DNA of 64,000 nt from the NCBI RefSeq assembly GCF_018398315.1, contig NZ_JAHBRW010000002.1, positions 356,637-420,636 on the forward strand, written 5' to 3'. Below, in pieces: positions 1 to 8,801 of this stretch (position 1 is its first letter; the number at the start of each line of letters is the position of its first letter). The stretch is from Chelatococcus sp. YT9 (GTDB taxonomy: Bacteria > Pseudomonadota > Alphaproteobacteria > Rhizobiales > Beijerinckiaceae). The notes beneath the pieces were generated by a model. It ran no database searches and had not been told where the DNA came from. It was given only the letters and a program-made list of their open reading frames with translations. Both the position numbers and the translations under genes were made by a program.

Positions 1-660
1 AAACAGCAGTGGGCACGCTTCGGCCAGCAGCCCATCGCGCATTACGTCTATGCCAGCCACAATATCATCGGGACCTTCCCGATCGAGAAGTTCGACGACG
101 TGAAGGGCAAGAAGATCGGCGCGGCCGGCGTGGTCGGCAACTTCTTTGGCGGCACCGGCGCCACCGCCGTGAACGGCAACTTCACGACCTACTACAACGA
201 CCTGCAGAACGGCGTCTACAACGGCGCCACGGGCCCGGCAGCCGGGATGCAGCAAGCTAAGCTTCAGGAAGTCGCCAAACACCTCAACGTCGTCAATTTC
301 GGCACCCAGTATGTCGTGGCGCTCTCGATGAATACGGCGAAGATGGACAGCTTGCCCCCATATGTGCAGGACATCATCCGCAAGGCTGCCCTGAAATACG
401 AGGAGGCGCTCGCCAACCTCGAGGTCGCCGAGGCTGCTGCCGCTGTCGAGACGATGAAGGCGGCCGGCGTGACAGTCCATGTTCTCCCGCAGGAAGAGCG
501 CGCGAAATGGGCGGCCGCCTTGCCGGACCTCGCTGGCGATTGGGTGAAGCGCCTCGAGAGCCAAGGCATGCCCGGCCGTGAAGTGCTCGTCTTCTACATG
601 GACGAGCTGCGCAAGCGCGGCGCCAAGCCGGCACGCGATTGGGACGCGGCCTATCGCTGA
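1..660 (+). CDS. TRAP transporter substrate-binding protein DctP, C-terminal part (cut by window edge)
   Basis: The reading frame is open from base 1 to the TGA at 658-660, giving 219 residues of a protein whose N-terminus and signal peptide lie outside the window. The visible part resembles DctP-type periplasmic binding proteins of TRAP transporters: a VKGKKIGAAG stretch, the NGVYNGATGP segment, and a long helical C-terminus. The DctQ and DctM membrane subunits follow at once, which supports the family call. The ligand of this family is usually a carboxylate-bearing organic acid held in the periplasm. The aminotransferase downstream suggests an amino or keto acid, but this is inference. Confidence 0.85.
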   Translation, partial: KQQWARFGQQPIAHYVYASHNIIGTFPIEKFDDVKGKKIGAAGVVGNFFGGTGATAVNGNFTTYYNDLQNGVYNGATGPAAGMQQAKLQEVAKHLNVVNFGTQYVVALSMNTAKMDSLPPYVQDIIRKAALKYEEALANLEVAEAAAAVETMKAAGVTVHVLPQEERAKWAAALPDLAGDWVKRLESQGMPGREVLVFYMDELRKRGAKPARDWDAAYR

Positions 661-682
661 GCACGAGGCGGGAGCGGGCATC

Positions 683-1240
683 ATGTCGACTGACGGTCGT
701 GAGGCAACGGCAGCATCTGAGGCCGGGATTGTCGAGCGCATCTTTGCCGGAGGCGTGCTCGCCCTCGGTTCCCTGGGCACCATCCTCATCCTCGTGCTCG
801 CGGGCCTCATCATCGCCGACGTGATCGGCCGCGAGATTTTCGGGCATGCCGTACCCGGCGTGCCCGAGCTGGTCGCCATGTCGATGGTCTCGATTGTTTT
901 CCTGCAGCTCGGTTACGCTGTGCGCGCCGAGCGGCTGACGCGCAATGGCTCCTTCATCGACAAGCTTTGCCAGACGCGCCCGATGATCGGACATGGCCTC
1001 GAGGCGATCTTCTCGCTGGCGGGTGCCGTGGTTTTCGCACTCATCGTCGCGACGACGATGCGCTATTTCCTGTTTGCCTGGACGAGCAATCAGTATTTCG
1101 GCGGTGTCGCCGGGTTCTTCGTGCCGGTCTGGCCTGTCAAGGCTGTCACGATCATCGGCAGCGCGGTGATCTCCATCCAGTTCATCTTGCGATTTTGGCG
1201 CCACGTCGGTCTGGCGCGCGATGGTGGAGCCCGTCAATGA
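683..1240 (+). CDS. TRAP transporter small permease DctQ
   Basis: This 185-residue protein has four hydrophobic segments, the usual topology of the small TRAP membrane subunit. I start it at the ATG at 683, preceded by a GGCGGGAGCGGG purine-rich stretch; an ATG at 578 in the same frame lies inside dctP and is unlikely. Residues such as ADVIGREIFG and VPGVPELVAMSM fit the DctQ family. Its TGA overlaps the ATG of the large permease (ATGA at 1237-1240), which indicates translational coupling. It partners DctM and the binding protein in a sodium- or proton-driven importer. Confidence 0.88.
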   Translation: MSTDGREATAASEAGIVERIFAGGVLALGSLGTILILVLAGLIIADVIGREIFGHAVPGVPELVAMSMVSIVFLQLGYAVRAERLTRNGSFIDKLCQTRPMIGHGLEAIFSLAGAVVFALIVATTMRYFLFAWTSNQYFGGVAGFFVPVWPVKAVTIIGSAVISIQFILRFWRHVGLARDGGARQ

Positions 1241-2544
1241 CGCTCGGCGTGATGGTCGCATTGATCTCCATCGTGCTCATGGTGGGGCTGATCTACATCG
1301 GCATGCATGTCGGCATAGCCCTGGTCGTGCTGTCCTTCGTCAGCGTCTGGATCATGCGGGGCAATTTCGATGTGGCCTCGAACCTGCTCGCGCTCTCCGT
1401 CGCCGACAGCATCGCGGACTACAATTTCGGCGTGATACCGCTGTTCGTCTTCATGGGGTTCGTCGTCAGTGCCGCGAACTACGGGCGGGACCTGTTCGAT
1501 GTGACGAACTGGATGTTTCGCCGTCTGAAGGGCGGCCTCGGAATCTCGACCGTCGCTGCGAATGCGGGTTTTGCGGCGATCACCGGTGTGTCGATCGCCT
1601 CGGCGTCGGTCTTCACGCGCATCGCCGTGCCGGAAATGCTGCGTTTCGGCTACAATCCGCGGCTGGCTGTCGGCATCGTAGCGGGTAGCTCGGTGCTCGG
1701 CATGCTGATCCCGCCCAGCGTGTTGATGATCCTCTACGGCATCCTCACGGATGTTTCGATCGGCAAGATGTTCATTGCCGGCATAGTCCCCGGCATCGTG
1801 CTCGCTTGCGCTTTCGCGCTTGGCATCATGGCGGCGGTGCATCTCAAGCCGGAACTGATCGCGAAAACCGAAGCGGACGCGCAGGACAGCCTGACAGCCG
1901 GCGAGGCCGCCATCAAGATTGCTCCCGTTGTGGCCATGGTCGGTCTCGTCATGGGCGGCATCTATGGCGGCTATTTCACAGCGACCGAGGCGGCGGGCGT
2001 CGGCGCCGGCTTGTCGCTGATCCTCGCGGTCGCCATGCGGCGCCTGACCTGGCAAGCCTTCTGGCGTCTTCTGGTCGACAGCGCGACGGTGACCTCAACG
2101 ATCTGCTTCCTCCTGATCGCCGCGAGCCTCTATTCACGCATGCTGGCCTTCTCCGGGGTGCCGAACTTCTTCGCCAGCTGGATCGCAAGCTCCGGTTTCG
2201 GCTTTTACACGGTCCTCCTGATCTTCATCGCGGCACTGCTCGTCCTGGGCGCGATCCTCGACTCCACCTCGATCATGTTGATCACCGTGCCGATCATGTT
2301 CCCCATTCTCATGAACTTCGGCGCCGATCCGATCTGGATAGGCATCGTGATCATCGTGGCGGTGGAGATCGGCATCATCACCCCGCCGGTGGGAATCGCG
2401 GCTTTTGTGGTGCATGACACGCTGGGACGGAAAGACATCTCATTGTCGGACGTGTTCATCGGGGTTTTCCCCTTCGTGCTCGTCATGACCTTCGTGCTCG
2501 CCCTGCTCGTCATCTTCCCGCAGCTCTCGCTGATGCTTCTCTGA
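1237..2544 (+). CDS. TRAP transporter large permease DctM
   Basis: This 435-residue, strongly hydrophobic protein has about twelve membrane segments and is the length expected for DctM. Family features include ITGVSIASASVFTRIAVPEM and the GSSVLGMLIPPSVLMILYG segment, and a C-terminal EIGIITPPVGIAAFVVH motif. The start at 1237 overlaps the dctQ stop. It forms the ion-coupled channel of the importer in the inner membrane. The next gene begins 25 bases downstream, so the transporter and the aminotransferase are probably one operon. Confidence 0.92.
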   Translation: MTLGVMVALISIVLMVGLIYIGMHVGIALVVLSFVSVWIMRGNFDVASNLLALSVADSIADYNFGVIPLFVFMGFVVSAANYGRDLFDVTNWMFRRLKGGLGISTVAANAGFAAITGVSIASASVFTRIAVPEMLRFGYNPRLAVGIVAGSSVLGMLIPPSVLMILYGILTDVSIGKMFIAGIVPGIVLACAFALGIMAAVHLKPELIAKTEADAQDSLTAGEAAIKIAPVVAMVGLVMGGIYGGYFTATEAAGVGAGLSLILAVAMRRLTWQAFWRLLVDSATVTSTICFLLIAASLYSRMLAFSGVPNFFASWIASSGFGFYTVLLIFIAALLVLGAILDSTSIMLITVPIMFPILMNFGADPIWIGIVIIVAVEIGIITPPVGIAAFVVHDTLGRKDISLSDVFIGVFPFVLVMTFVLALLVIFPQLSLMLL

Positions 2545-2569
2545 GCGGCGAACCGATGGAAGGACCGCC

Positions 2570-3955
2570 ATGCCGCCGTTGATGGACGCCGCCCCCCGCC
2601 CGAACTCGCCGGAAGCGCGCGACAAGGCCCATGTCGTGCACGGGCTGACCAACCTGCGCCAGCATCTCGATCGCGGCCCCCTCATGATCGAGAGCGGCAA
2701 GGGTGTCTTTGTGCGCGACGCCCAGGGAAACGACTATCTGGAGGGCATGTCGGGCCTCTGGTGCATCTCGCTCGGCTTTGGCGAACAACGGCTGGTGGAC
2801 GCCGCCAGCCGGCAAATGGAGAAGCTCCCCTACTACCACCTGACCAACCACCGCTCCCATGGACCCGTTATCGAGCTTGCGACGAAGCTGATCGAGATCG
2901 CCCCTGTGCCGATGAGCCATGTCTGGTTCGCGAGCACCGGCTCCGAGGCCAACGACTGCGCGGCCCGTCTGGCCTGGTACTACTGGCACGCCAGGGGCGA
3001 ACCCCAGCGGCGCAAGTTCATCGCCCACGCCCGCTCCTACCATGGCAACACCATCGCAACCGCCAGCCTGTCGGGCGTGGGCTATGTGCATCAGCAATTC
3101 GGCCTGCCGCTTCCCGGTTTTCTCCACGTCGAATGCCCGGATTTCTACCTTGGCGGCCAGGACGGAGAAACCGAGGAGCAATTCTCACGGCGCCTATTGG
3201 CGTCAATCGAGGCTCTCATTCAGGCGGAAGGCCCCGATACCATCGCGGCCTTCTATACCGAGCCGGTCATGTCGTCAGCGGGCATCGTCGTGCCCCCCGC
3301 AGGTTATCTCGAGGGCTTGCAGGCGCTTCTGAAGCGCTACGGCATCCTGCTCGTTGCCGACGAGGTTGTCACGGCCTTCGGACGGACCGGCGCAATGTTC
3401 GGCACGACGACCATGGGCCTCGTGCCAGACATGATCGTCTGCGCCAAGGGCATTACGAGCGCCTATTTCCCATTGTCGGCGGTGCTCATCAACGCGCGCG
3501 TCTATCAGGCCATGCTCGAGCAGAGCGATCAGCTCCCTGTGTTCGGCCTCACCATGACCTACTCAGGCCATCCGGTCGGCGCGGCGGTAGCCTGCGAGGC
3601 CATCCGTATCTATGAAGACGACGGCATCGTCGCGCATGCCCGCGCCATGGAAGCCGTGCTCCAGGAAGCGCTCCGCGGCGAACTCGCTGGTTCCGCTGTC
3701 GTCGGCCAGATTCGCGGGCGTGGCCTTCTGGCGGGCGTCCAGCTCGTGTCGAGCCAAGAGTCGAGGCGCATTTTCGACCCGGCCTTGAAGGTCGGGCCAC
3801 GGATCGCCGCCGCCGCGGAGCAGCATGGGCTCTTCATCCGCGCCATCGGCGACATCATTGCCATATGCCCGCCCCTGATCATCACCGAGGCGGAGATACG
3901 AACCTTGGCCACCCGGCTCGCGCTTGCGGTGCGCGAAGTGGAGGGAACCCTGTGA
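2570..3955 (+). CDS. class III PLP-dependent aminotransferase
   Basis: A 461-residue fold-type I aminotransferase of the omega-amino acid:pyruvate type. Visible features are the N-terminal YLEGMSGLWC motif, the STGSEAND cofactor phosphate-binding region, the VADEVVTAFGRTG segment with the PLP aspartate, and the AKGITSAYFPLSAV segment with the Schiff-base lysine. The length is typical of the family. It probably transfers the amino group of an amine or omega-amino acid taken up by the upstream TRAP system to pyruvate or 2-oxoglutarate. The exact substrate cannot be read from the sequence. The stop overlaps the GTG start of the next gene. Confidence 0.88.
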   Translation: MPPLMDAAPRPNSPEARDKAHVVHGLTNLRQHLDRGPLMIESGKGVFVRDAQGNDYLEGMSGLWCISLGFGEQRLVDAASRQMEKLPYYHLTNHRSHGPVIELATKLIEIAPVPMSHVWFASTGSEANDCAARLAWYYWHARGEPQRRKFIAHARSYHGNTIATASLSGVGYVHQQFGLPLPGFLHVECPDFYLGGQDGETEEQFSRRLLASIEALIQAEGPDTIAAFYTEPVMSSAGIVVPPAGYLEGLQALLKRYGILLVADEVVTAFGRTGAMFGTTTMGLVPDMIVCAKGITSAYFPLSAVLINARVYQAMLEQSDQLPVFGLTMTYSGHPVGAAVACEAIRIYEDDGIVAHARAMEAVLQEALRGELAGSAVVGQIRGRGLLAGVQLVSSQESRRIFDPALKVGPRIAAAAEQHGLFIRAIGDIIAICPPLIITEAEIRTLATRLALAVREVEGTL

Positions 3956-4710
3956 GTGCTCTCCCCATGGAGATCGCCGATAACGCTACGGCGCGCCACG
4001 CCCTGTTGACCACTGGAAAGCTTCGCGTCGGCGTAGTCCGCGCGCCGACCGCCGGCGTGTTCTTCGTCAGTGTCGATGACCAGATGCGGCCCGATGGCGT
4101 TACCGTGGATATCGCGCGAGAACTGGCGCACAGCCTCGATGCGGACGCCACTTTCCAGGTGTTTCCGAACTCCGGCGAATGCACCGAAGCGCTTGCCGCA
4201 GACGTTGTCGACGTCGCCTTCATGCCCGTTGACGATGAGCGCCGCCGCAAGGTCGATTTCGGCCCTGCCTACTACCTCCTGCGCAGCACATTGCTCGTCG
4301 ACGGCGCGGGCATCGCCAGCATCGCCGGTTATCGACAACGTGGCCGACGTTTCGTCGGCATCGCCGGGACGACGACATTGCGTGCCGCAATCCGCACCTT
4401 CGGGGCTGAACGGGCGATTGACGTGCCAAGCGTCGATGAGGCGATCGCCCTGTTCGCATCCAGCGTGGTCGATGCCGTGGCCCTCTCGGAGGACTATTTA
4501 CGCGCTGTCCAGGCTGGCTACCCCGGTTCCGTCGTGATGGCGGAGGCTTTTCAGGAAACCAGCATCTCGATTGCCGTTGGCAAGGAGAAGCCGGTGGCGC
4601 TGCATCTGGCAACCACCTTCCTGGAAAATGCGAAGACGGCGGGCGTGATCAGGCGGATTTTTGACAGCCACGGGCTTGGCGACGAAGCCGTCGCGCCAGC
4701 GGGCCGGTGA
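3952..4710 (+). CDS. family 3 solute-binding-like protein without visible signal peptide
   Basis: This 252-residue protein looks like a type II periplasmic binding protein of the polar amino acid family: a LTTGKLRVGVVRAP start strand, a MRPDGVTVDIARELA segment, and a VDVAFMPVDDERRRKVDFGPAYY motif. The GTG at 3952 overlaps the aminotransferase stop (GTGA); an ATG at 3967 is an alternative. Neither start gives a hydrophobic leader, so the protein is probably cytoplasmic, which is unusual for the family. It may be a ligand sensor or an enzyme that uses the same fold. It sits between aminotransferase and DUF336 genes with overlapping ends. Confidence 0.7.
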   Translation: MSALPMEIADNATARHALLTTGKLRVGVVRAPTAGVFFVSVDDQMRPDGVTVDIARELAHSLDADATFQVFPNSGECTEALAADVVDVAFMPVDDERRRKVDFGPAYYLLRSTLLVDGAGIASIAGYRQRGRRFVGIAGTTTLRAAIRTFGAERAIDVPSVDEAIALFASSVVDAVALSEDYLRAVQAGYPGSVVMAEAFQETSISIAVGKEKPVALHLATTFLENAKTAGVIRRIFDSHGLGDEAVAPAGR

Positions 4711-4727
4711 AGGGCAGAGGACGATCA

Positions 4728-5168
4728 GTGAGCATCTCTCTTGCGCAAGCGCAGAACTTGTGTGTCGCGGCTCTGGCGAAAGGCCGGGAGCTCAAGCTCG
4801 CCCCCCTGACGATCGCCGTGCTCGACGCCGGCGGCACACTCGTCTGCCTGATGCGTGAGGACGGCTCCTCGCTGCTCCGCCCTGAAATCGCCATCGGCAA
4901 GGCATGGGGCACGCTCGGCATGGGCTTCGGCGGGCGCGAACTGGCACGCCGCGCCGATGCCGTGCCACAGTTCTTTAGCGCGCTGTCCACCATGTCCGGC
5001 GGACGTATGGTGCCGGTGCCAGGCGGCGTCCTCATTCGCGACGCGGACAATGCGATCGTCGGCGCCGTCGGCATCAGCGGTGACACGTCCGTCAATGACG
5101 AGATCTGTGCCGTTGCCGGTATCAAGGCAGTGCGCCTTTCCGAGGATACCGGCGATGAGGTGAACTGA
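4728..5168 (+). CDS. DUF336 / GlcG-HbpS-like protein
   Basis: A 146-residue protein of the GlcG/HbpS family (Pfam Haem_degrading, DUF336). Typical stretches are APLTIAVLDAGGTLVCLMRED and PGGVLIRDADNAIVGAVGISG. I prefer the GTG at 4728 because AGAGG lies eight bases upstream; a GTG at 4707 overlapping the previous stop is also possible. Members of this family are found in glycolate, propanediol and haem-related operons, with poorly defined roles. Here it closes the TRAP/aminotransferase operon. The function in this pathway is unknown. Confidence 0.8.
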   Translation: MSISLAQAQNLCVAALAKGRELKLAPLTIAVLDAGGTLVCLMREDGSSLLRPEIAIGKAWGTLGMGFGGRELARRADAVPQFFSALSTMSGGRMVPVPGGVLIRDADNAIVGAVGISGDTSVNDEICAVAGIKAVRLSEDTGDEVN

Positions 5169-5226
5169 CGGAATAGCCTTGCGGCCTGCCGTCGGAACGC
5201 CGTCGCACCCGGGGCGTGAGGCCTAT

Positions 5227-6195
5227 TCACGGTCCGTGGACGGACGTTCGCGAGTTCATGACTTCAAGGACGTCCGCCTCCGTGGGCAGATCGGCTCCCT
5301 TTCGCGCACAGGTGATCGATGAGGCCACAATGGCGAAATCCATGGCCTTGCGAAGATCTTCAACCCCGAGTTCCATGAAGCGAGGACGGGCGAGACGGTC
5401 GATTTTGCCGAGATAGGCGAGCAGCGCCGCGTGGAAACTGTCACCGGCGCCGACGGTATCTGACACCCTGACCGGCAGCGGTTCCGCGCGGATCTCCGGG
5501 TGCCCGCGCAGATAGGCTGAAGCGCCGTGCGCACCACGTGTGAGAACCACAAGACTTGGCCCACTCAGCAGCCATCGGGCGATGAGTTCCCCCATGTCGC
5601 ACGCAGCCCCATAGCCGACCCGAATATCCTCCTCGCTCGCCTTGATGATATCGGCGTAAGGGAGGAATGTTTCGAACTTGGCGCGCCACGCATCCATGTC
5701 GGGCGTCACAGATGGCCTGACGTTCGGGTCGAGCGAAATTGTCGCGCGTCCCACCTCGCGCCGTGCAAGAGCCAGCAAGGCCTCGGAAACAGGAGGCACG
5801 GCAAGCGTGTAAGATCCGAATGTGATCGCCTCAAACCCCTGATTGGGCCTGGGGAGATCTGCGAAGGTGACATCGCGGTCGGCCTTGTCTTCACCGTGAA
5901 AAGCGTAGCTCGGCTGACCATGCTCGTCAGTGGCCACAACGCTGATCGTCGAGAGCCGCTCGCTATGCTTGACCAAGGAGGTATCGACCCCCTCTCGCGC
6001 AAGTTTTTTGCCGATCGCTTGCCCAAATGGATCGGCGGAAATCCCCCCAAAGAAGGCAGCCGGGGCGCCAAGCCGGGAAAGGCCGATCGCAACGTTGAAG
6101 GGTGATCCGCCCAACAGGGCCTCCGCCGCGAGATCGTTCACCGGATCAACAGAAACAAAGAGGTCGACGAGAGCCTCGCCGCAAACAAGAATCAT
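5227..6195 (-). CDS. PfkB-family carbohydrate kinase (fructokinase-like)
   Basis: A 322-residue cytoplasmic sugar kinase of the ribokinase/PfkB family. It has the N-terminal GG motif (residues 29-30 in LLGGSPFNVAIGL) and the C-terminal signature DTVGAGDSF with catalytic Asp252. The overall length and the lack of a nucleoside-type lid fit fructokinase or 2-keto-3-deoxygluconate kinase subgroups, but the substrate is not certain. It converges with the DUF336 gene and diverges from the AraC regulator. It could phosphorylate the sugar or keto-sugar produced by the neighbouring ABC importer and dehydrogenase. Confidence 0.87.
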   Translation of the reverse strand: MILVCGEALVDLFVSVDPVNDLAAEALLGGSPFNVAIGLSRLGAPAAFFGGISADPFGQAIGKKLAREGVDTSLVKHSERLSTISVVATDEHGQPSYAFHGEDKADRDVTFADLPRPNQGFEAITFGSYTLAVPPVSEALLALARREVGRATISLDPNVRPSVTPDMDAWRAKFETFLPYADIIKASEEDIRVGYGAACDMGELIARWLLSGPSLVVLTRGAHGASAYLRGHPEIRAEPLPVRVSDTVGAGDSFHAALLAYLGKIDRLARPRFMELGVEDLRKAMDFAIVASSITCARKGADLPTEADVLEVMNSRTSVHGP

Positions 6196-6363
6196 AATCG
6201 CTACTCATTGCAGGGGCAGGACAGATTTGGTGCGTGTGCCGGATTTGAGGTTGGTTTCGGTTGGCTATAAGAGAGCATCGACATCTTTCAACACCAGTGG
6301 TCGCAGGACCGACCTGAGCGGAGCGCGACGGCCTGGCGCGGCTGGCCTCTATGAGCGGAAATC

Positions 6364-7245
6364 ATGTCTCGATCCATCACCAAGAGTCCCGCCCTCGAAC
6401 GTATCATCGCAAGCCCCGAACATAGCTTCCGGTGCGTCTCGCACGACTTTCCATGCGAGGTCGCGCGTTGGAACTACCATCCCGAACATGAGCTTCATCT
6501 CATCCGGCGCTCCACCGGCCGTGTCTTCGTCGGAGACTACATCGGAACCTTCGGCCCCGGCCATCTCGCCTTTGTAAACTCCAATGTTCCCCACAATTGG
6601 GTGAGCGATCTCCATCCCGACGAGATTGTCGCCGACCGCGATCTCGTCATCCAATTCGATCCCCATCTTCTCGAGAAGGCGGCCGGCCTCTTTCCGGAGT
6701 TGCGCAGCTTTTTGCCCAATCTGGAGGTGTTCAACCGCAGTTGGCAATTTCACGACACCTGCGCCCTCACCGGCGCCTCCTTAATGGAAGAGATCAGCAT
6801 GGCAAGCGGCGTGACCAGGCTGATCCGGTTCCTCGAGTTGCTCCACCTTCTGGCGACCACGAAGAATCGAACGCCACTCGCCACCTCCAGCTATGTTCCA
6901 ACCCTCGATCGGGCCGCTTCGGACCACATCGAAAAAGCAATGAGCTTTATCCTGTCCAGGCTCCCGCACGAGGTCAGCATGGAGGACGTTGCAGCTCATG
7001 TCGGTATGTCTTCCAGCTCGTTCTCACGCTTTTTCAAGAAGAATACGGCTCACAACTTCGTTGACTACATGCGGAAGTTAAGGATAGGCGAAGCCAGCAG
7101 GCTCCTCGCTGAAACACAACGGCCGATTACAGACATCTGTTTTGACGTCGGGTACGCCAACATATCCAGCTTTAACCGAAGCTTTCGCGAGGAGCGCGGC
7201 ATGACGCCAAGCGCCTACCGCAGACTTTCGCGCACGATGGACTGA
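6364..7245 (+). CDS. AraC-family transcriptional regulator
   Basis: A 293-residue regulator. The N-terminal part is a cupin-like sensing domain (HPEHELHLI, FGPGHLAFVNSNVPHNW), and the last 90 residues form the double helix-turn-helix of AraC/XylS proteins, with MEDVAAHVGMSSSSFSRFFK and ITDICFDVGYANISSFNRSF. It is encoded directly upstream of a sugar ABC importer on the same strand and divergent from the PfkB kinase, so both units are likely targets. An inverted repeat at 7440-7454 is a candidate site but the assignment is inference. Confidence 0.9.
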   Translation: MSRSITKSPALERIIASPEHSFRCVSHDFPCEVARWNYHPEHELHLIRRSTGRVFVGDYIGTFGPGHLAFVNSNVPHNWVSDLHPDEIVADRDLVIQFDPHLLEKAAGLFPELRSFLPNLEVFNRSWQFHDTCALTGASLMEEISMASGVTRLIRFLELLHLLATTKNRTPLATSSYVPTLDRAASDHIEKAMSFILSRLPHEVSMEDVAAHVGMSSSSFSRFFKKNTAHNFVDYMRKLRIGEASRLLAETQRPITDICFDVGYANISSFNRSFREERGMTPSAYRRLSRTMD

Positions 7246-7550
7246 GCACGGGCAACATTGAGTTCTGAATCTGAGAAAAGAACGGGACGTGCAAGCACTC
7301 CCAATCCCCCGACCGCCGTTCGTTTGCAAAGCGCGCGATTGGCCAACCCGGACATTCTTATGAACGAACGGCCACTCAGTCTACAAAATTTTGCGCGAAC
7401 TTTAGCCACGAATTCGACTTCCTCACTCACCTAGCGCAAAAAATCATAGATTTTATGCAAACCCGATGCTGGCGCAGGGGGATCGGAATATTGTTATCTC
7501 AGTCGTCCCGGTTCGCCGCGAGACCAAGGATAAGCTGGGAGGACAATACG
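7246..7550. promoter_or_regulatory. regulatory gap before sugar ABC operon, with AT-rich inverted repeat
   Basis: This 305-base gap has no convincing gene. It is richer in A and T than its surroundings and holds the inverted repeat AAAATC-ATA-GATTTT at 7440-7454, about 100 bases before the binding-protein start. It is probably the promoter and operator zone of the 7551-13161 operon. The AraC protein encoded just upstream is the natural candidate to bind here. A GGGAGG ribosome-binding site lies at 7537-7542. Confidence 0.5.
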
Positions 7551-8801
7551 ATGAAGACCGCTTTCGTACGATGGTTGGGCCTGGCGCTCGGCGCCACCGT
7601 CATGGCCGGTTCGCTGGTGACCGGCGCTGCGGCCAAAGACCTCACCGTCACGACCTGGACAGCGACCTCGCCCGGCCTGAAAGATTGGTGGAAGGTCATC
7701 GAAGAGAAATTTGAGAAGGCCAACCCGGGGGTCGATGTCAAGATCGAGAATATCGCCTTCGGCGACTACATCCGCACCCTGACGACCCGCTTCGTCGCAG
7801 GCAGCGCGCCATCCATCGTGCATGTGCCTTTGCCGACCATCAACCTGCCCGCCTGGGCAGAAGCTGGCTTTCTGCAGAATGTCGATGATCGCATCGCTGG
7901 AACGGATATCGCCACCAAATGGCCCGCCAATCAGGCGTCGATGACTTGGAAAGGAGTGAACTACGGCGTTCTGCTCGTGCATTACGGTTACGTCTTCTTC
8001 GTCAATGAGAAGATGTTCAAGGATGCCGGCATCGCCATCCCTACCAATAAGGTAGAATTGCTTGCTGCTGCCAGGGCACTCACCAAAAACGGCAAGTACG
8101 GTTTTGCCATTACAGACGATAATACCGTGAACTTCATGCGCGATGCGCTCGAGTTCGTCAGCGGTCTCGGTGGGCAGTGGGCAAAAGACGGCGCCTGGAA
8201 CTTCACAGATCCGACTGTCGTCGAGGCCATCGACCTCTGGCGCGAAATCGGCCAGAAATATGCGCCGCGTGGCACCGACATCAATGCCAAGCGGCAGGCA
8301 TTCTATGATGGCAACGTGGCCATGATGATCGAGAACCCCTCCGTATGGCCCAACGTAGCAGCGGCGGCCAAGCCTGACGTCGTCGGCGATCTTCACCTTG
8401 CAACCATGCCCTTCAAGGTTGTGCCAGGCGATGTTAGCCACGGCTTCTCGATTCCCCAAGAAGCCGACGCCGAGACCGCGAAACTTGCGTGGGCGTTCAC
8501 AGAAATGGCTGCGTCGCCAGATCTCATGCGGTCTTATGTCGAGCTGGTTAAATCACCGGTGGCGCGGCCCGGCGTCGACCAAGCGCTGTTAAAGGATAAA
8601 GATACCGTCGTTATCGCCAAATCGGCGGAGAACGCCGAGGTTCTGATACCCAATGACTACTACGGGGTCCGCAAAAACTACGCGGCGTTCTCAACGGAAT
8701 TGACCAACACCCTTCGCACCATCTTACAGGGACAAGCGGAGACCAAGGAGGCTCTTGCCGGGCTTCAGGAACGACTGAACGCCAAGGGCATTACGCCATG
8801 A
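7551..8801 (+). CDS. ABC sugar transporter substrate-binding protein
   Basis: A 416-residue family 1 solute-binding protein. The start at 7551 has GGGAGG nine bases upstream and gives a clear signal peptide (positive N-terminus, hydrophobic core, AAA cleavage region near residue 25). The mature part shows LTVTTWTATSPGLKDWW and KFEKANPGVDVKIEN, typical of the family. It would capture a sugar or polyol in the periplasm and deliver it to the two permeases that follow with ATGA overlaps. No ATPase gene is present in the operon. Confidence 0.92.
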   Translation: MKTAFVRWLGLALGATVMAGSLVTGAAAKDLTVTTWTATSPGLKDWWKVIEEKFEKANPGVDVKIENIAFGDYIRTLTTRFVAGSAPSIVHVPLPTINLPAWAEAGFLQNVDDRIAGTDIATKWPANQASMTWKGVNYGVLLVHYGYVFFVNEKMFKDAGIAIPTNKVELLAAARALTKNGKYGFAITDDNTVNFMRDALEFVSGLGGQWAKDGAWNFTDPTVVEAIDLWREIGQKYAPRGTDINAKRQAFYDGNVAMMIENPSVWPNVAAAAKPDVVGDLHLATMPFKVVPGDVSHGFSIPQEADAETAKLAWAFTEMAASPDLMRSYVELVKSPVARPGVDQALLKDKDTVVIAKSAENAEVLIPNDYYGVRKNYAAFSTELTNTLRTILQGQAETKEALAGLQERLNAKGITP

